Assembly (NCBI GenBank): GCA_038363925.1 | Contig: JAQQWL010000009.1 | Span: forward strand, 1,674,001-1,738,000 | Source: Apiospora phragmitis | Lineage: Eukaryota > Ascomycota > Sordariomycetes > Amphisphaeriales > Apiosporaceae | DNA length: 64,000 bases | Reading direction: 5' to 3' | Shown: piece after piece, positions 24,974 to 38,020 of the stretch | How positions within the stretch are numbered: the first letter of the stretch is position 1 | How the letters are laid out: the number at the start of each line of letters is the position of its first letter | Translations under genes and position numbers: made by a program | The notes under the pieces: generated by a model | The model's input: the letters and a program-made list of their open reading frames with translations, nothing else | Databases searched by the model: none | Told to the model about the DNA's origin: nothing

Positions 24974-25696
24974 ATGGCTTTCTCCTCTGCAAACGTTGAG
25001 TCCCTTACCATGGGCATGCAAGGAGTTGCTGTCGGTGCTGCGGATCGGTGTATTCCTTTCCTCGCCAATGAAGTGACCGGGTTGAACATCAAAGATCCTC
25101 AGGATGCTTTCGACGATCTCCTCATGGAGAATCTCGCCCGGCGCTCACCGTCTCTTGGAAACGAAATGGATTGGGAAGAGACTCATACTATCAATCACTA
25201 TGAGACCTCTCCCATTCCTACCACCACTGCCAAGGTCAATCCCTTCTTGGATGCCAAAGCAGTGGCTAAGCCTGTCAATCCTTTCGGGGATGTGGCAGCA
25301 GTCAAGCCCGTCAATCCATTCCTCGTGCCTGCAGCTTCCAGACTGCCCGAGGCAATGGACATCGACGACTGGTCCATCAACACTGATGACCAGACCAACA
25401 ACTTTGCCAACAACAAGGCCCGACTTGCTCACAAGCGGAACAACCGTGGCAATCAACGCAACAACCAGCGTCAGAGCAACTCGGGTAACGGCAACACCAC
25501 CAGATCTCACAACGGTGGTTCCAACGGCACCTCCAACAAACACAATGGCGGTGGTGTCGTTGGCTTCCTTGATAATCACACGATCACCAAGGCTTTTGGG
25601 TCTCAACACAACAAGGAGTCCAGATCGGAGACTCGACGTGGAGGCAACTCCCGTCGACGATCCAATGGCAACAAGAACCGCAGCCAGCGTCAATGA
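24974..25696 (+). CDS. Unknown protein with three NPF motifs and a basic Asn/Arg-rich tail
   Basis: I do not recognise this 240-residue protein. The ATG at 24974 (context ACAACATGG) is chosen over upstream in-frame codons because the region before it looks like untranslated leader. It has an N-terminal part without a known domain, then three regularly spaced VNPF motifs (VNPFLD, VNPFGD, VNPFLV) between about residues 88 and 117, an acidic patch (AMDIDDWSINTDDQ), and a strongly basic, low-complexity C-terminal third made of Asn, Arg, Gln, Gly and Ser. NPF is the ligand of EH domains in endocytic adaptors, and basic Asn/Arg/Gly tails often bind RNA or are disordered; both readings are inference. 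The single exon stays open to the TGA at 25694, and codon use looks like a real gene. Confidence 0.65.
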   Translation: MAFSSANVESLTMGMQGVAVGAADRCIPFLANEVTGLNIKDPQDAFDDLLMENLARRSPSLGNEMDWEETHTINHYETSPIPTTTAKVNPFLDAKAVAKPVNPFGDVAAVKPVNPFLVPAASRLPEAMDIDDWSINTDDQTNNFANNKARLAHKRNNRGNQRNNQRQSNSGNGNTTRSHNGGSNGTSNKHNGGGVVGFLDNHTITKAFGSQHNKESRSETRRGGNSRRRSNGNKNRSQRQ

Positions 25697-26297
25697 ACGC
25701 CACGGTCTCTTGCTTGCCTGGTGTTTTCCAATTTTTTTCCCTCCCTAGCCATGTGCTGGGAGGTTTTTTTTACATTGGTTTTTTTTTCACAACAGGTGGA
25801 CACACATGATATTTGATACAGCGAGACAACAACCAGCGAACTTTCAATTCACATCAGCTTTCACAGCATGTTCGTACCTGGTCTAGTCTATTTCAACGCT
25901 ACATCATCTTATCATCCACCGCTTCGTCCTGGGATGACCCTAAACTCATCAACTTGTTCTTTTACAACTACAAGTCGATTCGCCGTCGACGTGGACCATT
26001 GGCATTACACACTCAATCAAACACTCTTTTCTGGAATATTAGAGACAACACACAAACACACACGAACTCTCTCAAACAGTTATATAAACTCTCTCTCACT
26101 CTCACAACCTCACCTGTGCACTTCGAACAACTACTCTTCAATCTCACAACTGCTCTGCTCTGGTCCGTTGAATTGCAACAAGACGCTGGCGCACCAGAGC
26201 ACTGGAACTTCCTGTCTTGTCGACAACCCTTAGATGATCGTCACCATACCAATTTCTGGGATCTTACACCGACCCAGGTCACAACTCGGAGCCCAAC
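25697..26297. other. Downstream region of the NPF-motif gene
   Basis: It holds T-rich stretches (25730-25790) that may be the 3' end of the preceding gene and then CT/CA-rich sequence. Overlapping open frames at 25813-26337 look like low-complexity read-through, not a gene. Confidence 0.45.
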
Positions 26298-26535
26298 GTC
26301 TCACGCCGCAGGTCCATGGTGGGGAGCTCAATCCTGATCCTTCAGCAACGACGCGTGAAGGGGCAAGCTCCTCGGCTGTGGTCGGTATTGGCCGAGGGTA
26401 ATTATTCGGGGCTTCTTTTGCCTGATGTCTCACGCTGCAGCTCCACGATGGGGAGTCCAATCCTGGTCTTTCATCAAGTCATGTGAAGGGGCGGACACCT
26501 CGGTCGTGGTCAGTATTGGCCTAGGGCAGGGAACT
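26298..26535. repeat. Two diverged tandem copies of a 129-bp unit
   Basis: The copy starting at 26298 (GTCTCACGCCGCAGGTCC) recurs at 26427 (GTCTCACGCTGCAGCTCC). The match continues through the GGGGAG..TCAATCCTG, GTGAAGGGGC and CCTCGG..GTGGTC segments, with scattered substitutions. The period is 129 bp; the second copy is incomplete or diverges after about 26535. Confidence 0.85.
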
Positions 26536-26721
26536 TATGTGGCAGTCTACTGGTGAAAAGGGCTCTGGTTTCTCAATTAAAAAACAGACTCTCATCCCAT
26601 AATACACCCAGAGGCTAGGCGTTACCAAAGCAATCATGGACGGCATCTAAGACGTAGCCTGGTGAAACAATATCAGACACGTAAGGCATTTCAGGTCTTT
26701 CTCAAGGAGCGACAAACCACG

Positions 26722-26957
26722 TGTACCGGTTAACCTGCGCATCGCGGGGGCAGCCGGCGACGAGAAGTGTCACAGAATCCGACTACCTCAAACTTCTTCT
26801 CTCTCTCTCTCTCTCTTCTCCAGTTCCATATGTATTGGTCAACCTGCATATCGCGGGGGTAGTCAACGATATGGTTCTCAACAAACCTCTCTCTCGAGTT
26901 CCTCATGTACTGGTCAACCTGCGTATCGCGGGGGCAGCCGGCGACGGGGTTCTCTAA
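26722..26957. repeat. Three copies of a GC-rich motif (about 40-50 bp)
   Basis: Copies begin at 26722, 26831 and 26906. Each reads like TGTACTGGTCAACCTGC, then TATCGCGGGGG and a CAGCCGGCGACG-like end. The spacing is 109 and 75 bp, and a (CT)n run (26797-26815) lies between the first two. Confidence 0.85.
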
Positions 26958-27865
26958 GATATTTCCAGATTAGAGCTGTATTTCCAAGCAACTCTCAATC
27001 AATCAAAGCCACTCAGGCGGCGAATCGACTTTTGACCAGACAATCTACAAATCACTCAACTCCTTCCATCGACAACATTCACGTCTTTGGAGGAGGCCAA
27101 GGTCAAAAGCCCACATGAGTTCACCAAAAAAAACTGCTACTTCTCTCAGCATTTTTGGTCTCTCAATTTTTTTATTTTTTTAAGTTACTTTTTTTTCTTT
27201 CTGAATGAAAAATCAATTTCCTCTTCACGCGGATTCTTGCTATACTCGCTATTGTGATCGTGACTGCAACTTTGTAGAGTCCCTCGTCTCTTCTGAGTGC
27301 CTCTCCCAGTAACAATAGACCCATCTTCATGTAGTTCTGTAGCACCCTCAACCTAAACCTTGTTGCTTTCCTCTGCCGATTAAGGATTTGTTTGATCTGT
27401 AGTATGTCCGATTATTGTGTGGTTTGCCATATCTGCGAGGCTACTATCACCAGGCTTGCTGCCTTGGGATGGTGGTCAGGGTCTTAGTAGACTATTGCCT
27501 AAAGCTACTGCCCACTCCTTGAAGTAAGACACAGCATTCCTTCCCTTGAATGATTCCGGTCGATATACATGTGCTTCTTGTTAGGCTGCTTTGCATGGAT
27601 GAAGGTGCTTGCTGGCTGTTGCATTGGCACTAGCCTACTCGATCCTTGGCGGATCTTTGGCTAGCAACTTTAGGCAGGGACGGCGCAGGCAGCATAGCGC
27701 TAAAAATGCAGGTGAACCCTGTGTTACGAAGTACGTCCTTCCTAATATAAAAGCCGAACAGTTTCCCTCGAATTGAGTGATTGATTTATCGATCGTTTCA
27801 ACGATCTACGCAGCGCCGAACTTCCATCTTACAATTACCTATCCAACCCAACTCGTCCCTGAGAA
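26958..27865. other. Intergenic region upstream of the F-box-like gene
   Basis: No gene is supported. T-rich tracts occur near 27150-27200. The last 150 bp should hold the promoter and leader of the gene starting at 27866. Confidence 0.5.
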
Positions 27866-29227
27866 ATGGCTCCTACCACAATTGAAGACCTGGCGCCCGA
27901 AATCGTTGCCAACATCATCAGCCATGCAGGCGACATCTAGGACCTCAAGAACATTCGCCTCGCAAGCAAGAACCTGAACAATCATGCTGTCCGCGAACTA
28001 TTCAGGGAGGCTTTCGTTCGGCCAACCGAGGATGCCATCAGCCATTGGAATGCCGTTGCCGGTTGCACTTCCCTTGCCCAGCTCGCTCGGCGCGCCGTCA
28101 TCCATACGGTAGAAGACATCAACAACGACGACGATTACCAGGAAGAAAGTGTAGAAGAGGAGGTGGAGGAAAACTTCCAGGAAGACGTGTCTGCGCTCGC
28201 CAAGTTCCCGAATCTGGACTCGTTGCTTCTTGCCTTCAGCGTCCCATGCCTTGGGAGCGGCCATGACAGTTGGTGGCAGGATGTTCTGGAATCAGTCGAG
28301 ACCAGGCTGGAACGGCTGCGGCTCGTCTTCAACGCCATCAAAACCCGCCAAGATGCCGGCAACACCAAAATCCACGAGCTGACGCTCGTGAACCTGCAAA
28401 ACCAACCCATTCCCGAGTTCACAGGAAGCGACCTGTTCCGCGACGTCATGAGCCAGCTGGACGAACTACATGTCCAGATGGTCCAGGAGTGCAACAATCA
28501 CGGCCCGGATCACGACTACACTAAGATCGAGCTGCAAACGTTCCCCCGGCATTTCTGTTCCGCCTGGCTTTCGCCTATAGCCGCGAACCTCAGGGAGTTG
28601 TCATTGTACTCGAGAACTGATAACTGGGGCCCGTTTCCGGGCTATTTCGATCCATCAGCCATCTCCTTCCCGCAACTTGAGACACTGTCGCTGGGGTACT
28701 ACACGATTGCCTACGATGACCAGCTGGATTGGTTGCTGTCTATAAAGTCTCTCAAGAAGCTGGTTATGCACAGGTGTATGATCGCCCGTCGTATACGTAT
28801 CGCAAATGAGAACATGGAACAGTGGAAGACCAGCACGCGAGACTGGGATTCTTTACACTCTGATCCGGAAAATTGGTGTGTCGCATATGCCTATCACAAA
28901 TGCTGGAGCTCCTTGTTTGAAGCACTGGCTGCCGGGCTGCCGAATCTGCAGGCGTTCGCATTCGACTACCCGCGCAACAACGGATATTACTGCGATGGTG
29001 ATACGCGCGAGTACGGAGTAGAGAGCCGTCACAGCATGCTCTCCAGTATCTTCCCAGAGCGCTATGTGGTGTTTGACAACGGAATTCTGCCCACACACTG
29101 GCCCGAAGCCGAAGAGTCGGGGGTTATACATTGGCCAGACGAGGTTCCCAATTTTCACAAGGATCATCTTGAGGAGGACCAAAAAGCTGTTGATAACCTG
29201 CTGGAGGTTTGCCGATCCAGGAACTGA
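27866..29227 (+). pseudogene. F-box/leucine-rich-repeat-like protein gene with premature TAG
   Basis: The frame from ATG 27866 begins with an F-box-like helix (IEDLAPEIVANIISHAGDI) that continues after a TAG codon at 27938-27940 (codon 25) with DLKNIRLASKNLNNHAVREL, the expected second half of the motif. The same frame then stays open for 429 further codons to 29227, with Leu-rich repeat-like blocks (FPNLDSLLLAF, NLRELSLY, FPQLETLSLGYY) and a charged C-terminus. F-box proteins recruit substrates to SCF ubiquitin ligases; fungi carry many lineage-specific copies. An intron ending at the TAG would remove half of the F-box and would be only about 40 bp, so a nonsense mutation (CAG to TAG, a CpA to TpA change) is more likely. 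The next in-frame ATG is far downstream. The remaining frame is intact, so the change is recent, or it is a sequence error. Confidence 0.65.
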
Positions 29228-30139
29228 GCAGGGGTCCAGTTTGTCTATGCTTATCAGAGATTTCGGCCGAACTGGATACGGTATTTTTTGGTTAACAGCT
29301 CGAGCATCACACAATTCTATTCATCCTAGGATTGGTCTTGCATCTGATTAATTTCGAGATCGAGAAAGGCCGAAGTCGATTTGATTCATGATCGGAACGC
29401 AGCAGAGAATTATGTGGCTCTTGTAGTAGCACTTGGATGTTACAATCAAATATAGGCCACTTGAAATCAATACGTAACGGCAATCCTCGTTTTGCTGCTG
29501 TTTGTAATCTTCCACTCTCCCCCGTATCAAATTTAGCCTGTCATGCATCGACCGAGCGTACTGAAGTTTCTATGATATATCTACCACATTATGATAGCCA
29601 TAAGCAGGAAGGCCCACGCTTTTGGGTGATGGAACTGATCAGTAATTGCCTGGGGAGCCAACCGTCGAATTAGGAACCAAGTGGCCCTTTTTTGCCAGAC
29701 AGCTGTCATTGACTTATCCCACGCTGCCTCATCGCTATCCATGCCGCACTAACATTATACAATCATTGATGCCGACGGTGTTCATCTTAAAGTGGTTCTT
29801 GGCGTGGCGCTGATGTGGCGTTGATGGTGGTATAGCCGGCTGGCGGTATCTGTATGCAGCACCGGTGTATGTCCTAATGTTACGGGAACAACAGGAGAAC
29901 ATCGACCCACCGTCTATTTGGGGTAAGAGGATGATCCTTGAGCTCTGCCAGCTGCTTGTGGCACACAATCGGTCTGACTAAGCACTCTCTGATGAATTCG
30001 AGAGGCAGGCCTTGCTGGTTGCTCTCCAGACCATAAATGTCGACATCCACGTCCAGGCACATGCCCAGCACATTACTGGGATACGACGATTATCTCCAGG
30101 AGAAACTCCAATCCATTATGACAAATTATCACATTGCAT
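29228..30139. other. Intergenic region between convergent F-box-like genes
   Basis: It lies between two 3' ends. I see nothing gene-like in it. Confidence 0.55.
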
Positions 30140-31359
30140 CTATTCATCTGATTCGTCCCCATCCTCGTCCTCTTCGCTACCCACGTCGTTGTCACCATCA
30201 TCGCCCAGCCGGCTTTGAATCCTGAAGATCACTCGTCCTTCGTAGACGACCCTTTCCAGGACCGGGAAGTCAGCAAAGGACTCTTGCGTAAGCTCGTCCT
30301 TGTCTACTTCTTCATCTTCGTCTTCATCTTCGTCGTCGTCTCCGTCGTCGTCGCTATCGTCCGGCTCGCGGTCAGACATCCCAAAGTCCAGCTCCACCCG
30401 CCTCAGGGTGGCTTTGGCGGGGGCCAGGGACGCGACGAGCTGGCGGTTGCGGACCTCCCGGTTGGCCTCGTGAACGCAGGCGCCACCGGACCAGTAACGG
30501 AAGCGCTCTAGGAGCGGGCAGCATGCCAACAGCGCCTTGACGTCCAGGTGCTCGAGATTGCAGTAGTCGAGGTCGAGGTTCTTGATGCCACGCGGCATGC
30601 ATCGCTGCAGCATGTCCTGGGCCACCTTTCCATCATCATCGTCGCCCTCGTGAGAGCTCACGCCGCGGCACTGGTTCAAGCGCAGTGTCGTCGCGTTGGG
30701 CGTCAGAGCCAGCAAGGGGCTGTTGGCCAGCAGGTCGAAGCCCATCTCCGTGTCGCCGTGGCGCAGCCCCAGGTGGACGACAGAAGCGAAGGGCTCGATG
30801 ACGCCGGCCTGGTGGAGGCGGCCCAGCAGCTCCAGCGCGTGCTCCTCATGCCGCGTCGTGACGGCCAGGCACTTGAGGTTGGGCAGGAGCGGGAGAAGCA
30901 GCAGCAGGATGGCCGGGATCCGCTCCGGGATCCCAATCCCATCTTCCGGCCCGTGCTCCTGCAGATCCAGGGGAAGACGCCGGTGTCGAATCCGAGCCGG
31001 GCGGCGATGCGGCTGTAGACCTCGGCCAGCTCATCCGCATCGATTTCATTGATCCAGTGGGCCAGGATGACGGCTTGGACGTACGACGCCAGGCGCTGGT
31101 TGTCCAGAATGCTGCGGAGGAAGCGCAGGTGCCTCTTCCCATCATTCCGGCCATCATCAAAGTCGTAGGTCCGGAAGAGGACCGGCTGCGCCACTTGCGC
31201 GATGCCCCTGGAGACCTCACATAGAGCCAACAGGGTTCGTCGGCCATCAGCGGGGTTGCGCGTAAGCATGCCCGTTGGGTCGCCGGGCTTGCGGAAGTTC
31301 TCGTCGGCAAGCTGCTCACACACGACACCCCAGATCTTGAGGGGTAGCGGGGGCGTCAT
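30140..31359 (-). CDS. F-box/LRR-like protein with acidic tail, one apparent frameshift
   Basis: The ATG at 31359 starts an F-box-like N-terminus (LPLKIWGVVCEQLADENF, then RRTLLALCEVSRGIAQVAQPVLFRTYDF), the usual pattern in fungal F-box proteins. Near 30967-30973 (CCAGGGG on the plus strand) one base seems to be missing. After it the good frame continues with PERIPAILLLLLPLLPNL, further Leu-rich repeats (TTLRLNQC, IKNLDLDYCNLEHLDVKALL) and a long Asp/Glu run, ending at 30140. Allowing for that base gives about 406 residues. Without it the frame reads 77 more Ser/Cys-rich residues and stops. Its likely role is as a substrate adaptor for an SCF ubiquitin ligase; the target is unknown. It is a distant relative of the gene at 27866 in architecture, but I see no close sequence identity. 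Confidence 0.7.
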
Positions 31360-31980
31360 GATTGTTAGAAGTCAATCGGCATATATGGGGTTCACCAATG
31401 AGGTAATACTTTGGAGGGGTTCTTGTGCAAGCATGTTGTTATATGCATTCGCGACTGCGAGGTTTCCAGCGTGCCAAGGTCTGTGCCGTCATCACATTGG
31501 CGCTATTCTGCCTAAAGAGGATCAGGTGCCTAGACAGATCGCCAAGAAACGCTACACTAACAAACAAGCCTCCTGCCCACCTGGCACCCGGGTCCCCGAT
31601 CTCAAGCATCAGCGATTGATCATGTAAGCGAACAAATAGACCGCTGATTATGGATGTGAGGGGAGGTCCAATTAATTGTGCTGTGAAATGCAAATTATAT
31701 CTGGCGAAATCGCCGTCTACGCACCAACCCACGTTGAAGGAGGCGCCACTTAGTAGTATCACCGAAGCAAAGACACACCCCGGCTCTTAGTTTCGTCATG
31801 ATCTGCATTCAAGAAGAAGTGTATATTCAATAAGGGTTAATCGTTAATCAGATATCATTATCTCTTTCCATCAACGTCATAACAATAGGAAATGGTTATT
31901 AGAAAAGTAAGGATAGCCCGCGATGTGCATTGCATCATGATTGCAAGACCCGACCAATCACCACAGCAATGGATGCCAAT
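31360..31980. other. Intergenic region between the F-box-like gene and the protease
   Basis: It contains the promoter of the leftward F-box-like gene and the 3' end of the leftward protease gene. No gene is seen. Confidence 0.55.
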
Positions 31981-33324
<1,344 letters not shown>

Positions 33325-36300
33325 TTTGAAGATACCGAGAAGATACGAGGACTGGATGAGAAGGAGGGATGAGCTGATGAGCAGATGAAGATATCGTTAA
33401 ACTAGAGGTATCTCATGGCCTTATATAGGCTCATCTCATCGATATTGTAAGGCCAAGTTCTATTATCGATAGAGCACAACTCCATAGTGTCCATTGTCAT
33501 CTCCTCTCCCCACAACGCGATGTTGCGAGCTTCCAGATCAGCCTTAGACGCGAATTGAGGAAGGCCAAGTGTCTGCCAATTCCATAGCGTCGTCCGAAAT
33601 GGAAGGAGAGAATAGGCGCCCAGGTATGAACGACAAAGCGCACGAGAGCTTGTGCTCATGGCAGTTGAGCGGATACTGGGACTCCATCGTAGCCGTGGCG
33701 TGAAAATTCCGGAAAGAGATTCGGAGGATAGAGACTTGGCAATGCAACCTGTTGCAGAAGCGCCATTCTTTATACCATGGCAGCTTGGTGAGTTGACGAA
33801 TCGTGTGCATGGGATGCTTGTGTCCCGTAGGAGAGACTGCGGGGAACTAGAGCCGGGCGAGGGTCTAAAGTCGGTGGACTAGCTGGGATGCGAGACGACA
33901 GCCGATGTTGTATGGTTTCCAAGCCTTTGCTGAAAATACACCGCGCAGCTCAGCTGGGCCAGTAGTAGTTGGCGAAGCCAGCCAGTGATTGACAACCGTA
34001 CCTTCCGCTTACTGACCTAAAGACCGGAAGCTGCCAAGGCTCCTAAGCCGCCGGGAAAGGAATGTGCATCGGGGGAGGATGCTTTTGGGGGGCCTGCAGC
34101 ATCTCGCATAAACGTACCTGACGCTCGTTGCGTGCGAGAAAGTCTTGTTCGTCGTCGGTATGACTCCGATGGATCACATGCATGTGCTGTCCTTTGCTAT
34201 CCTCCCATATGCCGCGATGAGCCCGAGCGAGACCCGGCCATGCTGCCATCGGAAGAGGAGTACGGCGGCACGACGGTAAGAAGCACCTATCGTGCATTCT
34301 GGGGTAAACCAGCATGGCTGGCACTTTGACGTCTGACTGGCAAGGATGCTTGATTACATAGTACCATTACGATAAGTAAGTAATTGCGACCTGAGATGGT
34401 GCTTATCGGGGTTGGGCGTTGTGGAGGATCTCTCGGCGGTTCGGCAGGTCAAGCGGGAACACTGGGCAGTCCCCACACCTATATTCAAGCCTACGATGAT
34501 CTTCGGCTTTAATGTACTAAGATGAGGCAAGATGAGGTTGACAGGATCATGACTCTCGATTATAGCAGCTCCGAGGCTAGTAGGGTGTCGGATTTTGCTT
34601 TTCGTGCCTGCAGAAGATGCACACATGGTGCGAAACGGAGACGAGAGGACAGAGCTCAGCGTCTACGTGATAGAAGGGCCACATGACCAAGTACTTCGTT
34701 CGGGGCAAAAGGACAAAAATGGAAGCTGTAAAGAAAGGCCCTGGGCCCTGGTGGGCGGCTTCGGTAGCATCGCGCCAAAGCCTAAAAAGTTGTGGCTTGG
34801 CGCCCCGTTATGGGGCTTTTGGGGACCACGCTGTTATCGGTGGCCTCTCAGGGAACTTGAGCCTCTGTTATTGTTATTTCCGGACTGGGCGGCTACACAT
34901 GCAATATTTGGCAACACTTTTTTGCATGATATATTCTGACGCGATACATCTAGTACTCGAAGAGCAATCCACCAGCCGGACCGTACTGTCTGCCTGTATT
35001 TGGCAGGTACCGGTCTGCTCAAGACATTGGCATTGCTAGACGGTCTGTTTTGGATGGGCCACTGTGATGACGGCCTGCCTAGTCCGGCATATCAGTTCTG
35101 GGTCAAGCCGTGGCGCGTACAACGACGACGACTGCTTTTCCATGTAATATCCTAATCAGCATGTGATTGATTCACTTATACTGCACGCAATCATCTTGGC
35201 TGTGACAGCCAGATCACTGCTCACCCTCTTTGTTGACATTCATGTGTCTGTGTCTGTTGAACGCCCAACCACTTATGCTGTCCTTTGCGACGAGATGTCA
35301 CGGACAGATGCCTTCCTGACTTTTCTGGGCGCTTTCATGGCCCCAATATCGACTCGCATTCCTCCGGAAACCCTTCTCTCACTGGCATACCCCAACGGGC
35401 TTGCAATAGCCTCCAGCTCCCTTGGTCGTGGTATCAGGCGAAAAATCTTTGCTTGATAATTTAATGTTCACCATCGGACTGGATTAAGCCCAATCTACGG
35501 ACCAGGGGGAAGATACCTTCAGCGAGTTGATACAATAGAGGGCATCTCCAGACTTTTTCTGGGTGTGCCAAACTGATTGTGAAGGGATAGTATTAATTGC
35601 GCTATTCCATTCAATCATGGCATCGCAGTACACTTAGTGAGAGTTTCTACAACGTGGCAAGTCCTCCTTTGTCGCATAACAGTATACGGAGGCTGACAGT
35701 CCTCACCAGAGCATCCGAGATTGTACTCTCCCATGAACTGTTAGCCCTATACCTGGTTCAATGCACGAGTATGGAATCTTGGATACCGGGACCTGGAGCT
35801 CAGTGAGATCATGCTCGGGATGCGGCAGCGTGAATAGAGCCTGACTATGGCTTTCTCGATAGGGGTTTATTGTCAAACAATCTTTGGGTGCGCTTTCTGC
35901 GAAATGTCCTGAATATCCACAGTGACCTCGCACTCTTTCTCCATAACAACAACATGACACACTTCCGGGAACCTGTCTTCGTCTCCTATCTCTTCTGGAG
36001 ACAGCGGGCGGAACATAGAGAACCAGGGGAACTGAGACCAAAGTCTTCCCCTTCCCCTCCCCCCCGCTTTTTGAGATGAAGTAGCCGCCGTGAGATCTCT
36101 AATCGCTGCTGGAGCCATTATATATGGGACTCTCACTCAGTGTCAAGAGACAGACGGTGCGCGTGAAATATCTTTCCTCTATATAGTGTGTTTCTGACTC
36201 GGATGATGAGAAAAATGGGGAAAGTGATATTCCAGGTGATGATATAAATAAGAAGCCCGCGGAGGCCCAATGTTGGTTCCGAGTACTTCTCTGATGACGG

Positions 36301-38020
36301 CTTCGAGCTCTTCACTGGAGAGGGCTTTACGATATTGGTAATAATTAGTTGCGTTTTGAGATACTGGACAAGACGTGTGCATAGGATTCTCATTCAACTC
36401 AATTTCTTGTATTAATTTACTACCCTTTTTTTCCTGAAGAATTTACCCCGGAACAGGCCGCACAAGGCAGTCAAGATGAGCCAATAACCCCTGCAGCCTC
36501 AACGGCTTGTGCAAAGAACCCAGGCTAATAGCACACTAAGTCTATGTTTCCTGAGGTGGTGCAGGATGAACATGTAGGCAGCTGGAGCTCTACCATTTAT
36601 AATCATCTGACAGTATTATGAACAGGGCCAAGAAAGAATGATTCAAGTGCTGTTGATCAGCCGAGTCTACCACTTACAAGCCATCTTTCTGTATGCCGAG
36701 GCACGGAAGACCAGCATGTTGTCCATCGTGTCCTCTTCAGTCGACTCAGAGAGAGCGGCCTGTCAGTCTGTGCCTAGGCTAGAGCGTACCTCTACAGGAA
36801 GGCAGTGCTCGTTCACGGGCCCCCGTTTCTCTTTTCACAGGACTGGAATTATATGATCAGACAACAGGAAAGGGATGAAGTGGCTGCGAATTTAACCAAC
36901 TATAAAGGCCGGAATTTATCCCAGGCTCTTGTCAGCTTTCCCAACGGCCAGATTCACCCAAACGCTTATACTTGATAATTGTTAAACCGTCTTCTAGTTC
37001 GGTTGTATCATACAAGCTTTCCGACTTTCTCCCACGTAACAGTTACCCATTAGGGTTGGATATATCTTCTTCTACGTTGTATTCCTATTATCAGGAAGCT
37101 AGGGCTTGGAAGAAAGGAATGCGGTTTCAGATCTAGTCTTCAAGCGGAGGGACAGCTCCAAATGGTCGTTCTCTATTATATGAAACACGAGGCATGATCT
37201 TCATCCTCTGAGACGATAAGCATCCCTCGACTCTAGCAATTATGAGCTTGGTGACCAGGTTCAGGTCAAGGCTCTTTAGGGGGACCTGTCAAGAGTTTAA
37301 GGAATCTCGAAGAGAAGCTTGAAGGCCACATGGAAATCACCTCGCCACTTCACTCACTATTGACATTTTCAAATATTTAATGGTAGCAAAACGCCGATAA
37401 ATACCCAAAAAGACACATCGCAAGATTTGCATAATCATCGACCGATCGATAAACTGGGTCACGATGGTGGAGATTTGCGTCATGATGGTGGGCATATGCA
37501 GTCTGACGAGTGCTTCTATCTAATTACCCACAAAACAAATACAAGCATAGACTTAGAGTTAGCATAACACTGGTGACGATTTCGATACAAACCGATAGGG
37601 AAATATATCCGGTTGCCAAGATCTCGTCTTCATGGTTGTTCAGTGACTCCACCAATCACCCATGCCGGAAAGGTGAAAGCAGCTTGCCGAATCTGTGACA
37701 GGTAGGGTTACGGAATCAGTAGCGAGGGGTATCAAAGGACACTGATGTTGTCTAGATGGAAGGAAATGGTATCATATGGCTCGGCAGCATGTTCGTAGCA
37801 GAAGACTCTTCAGATTTGTAGCAATATATACCCAAGAAGAAAACATTTGCCCAGTAGCATTTGCAATCTACACGAAGAGTTCAGATCTAAAAGCTAGTAG
37901 TACAGAAAACACACACACCTCCCATCTCCTGTAAAAAGGGAGTAGACGCTGCTTCGTCATCTCTGATCATGGTCTCATAATGCTACAAGCTCTCTCCGTC
38001 TGTTCCGGCAGGAGGCTTGC
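33325..38020. other. Long intergenic region (4.7 kb)
   Basis: It starts with the protease promoter and ends at the 3' side of the cupredoxin gene. I see no supportable gene. A 70-codon frame around 36179-36397 (-) has a plausible helix (LSSEELEAVIREVLG) but no ATG at its head and no continuation. Otherwise the open frames look random. Confidence 0.45.

Noticed and set aside
26722..26957. Repeat array as a CRISPR
   Set aside because: Only three diverged copies with unequal spacing, in a eukaryotic nuclear sequence; no CRISPR features.
36179..36397. Short minus-strand frame with LSSEELEAVIREVLG
   Set aside because: Looks mildly protein-like but has no ATG at its head, no splice continuation and no recognisable domain.
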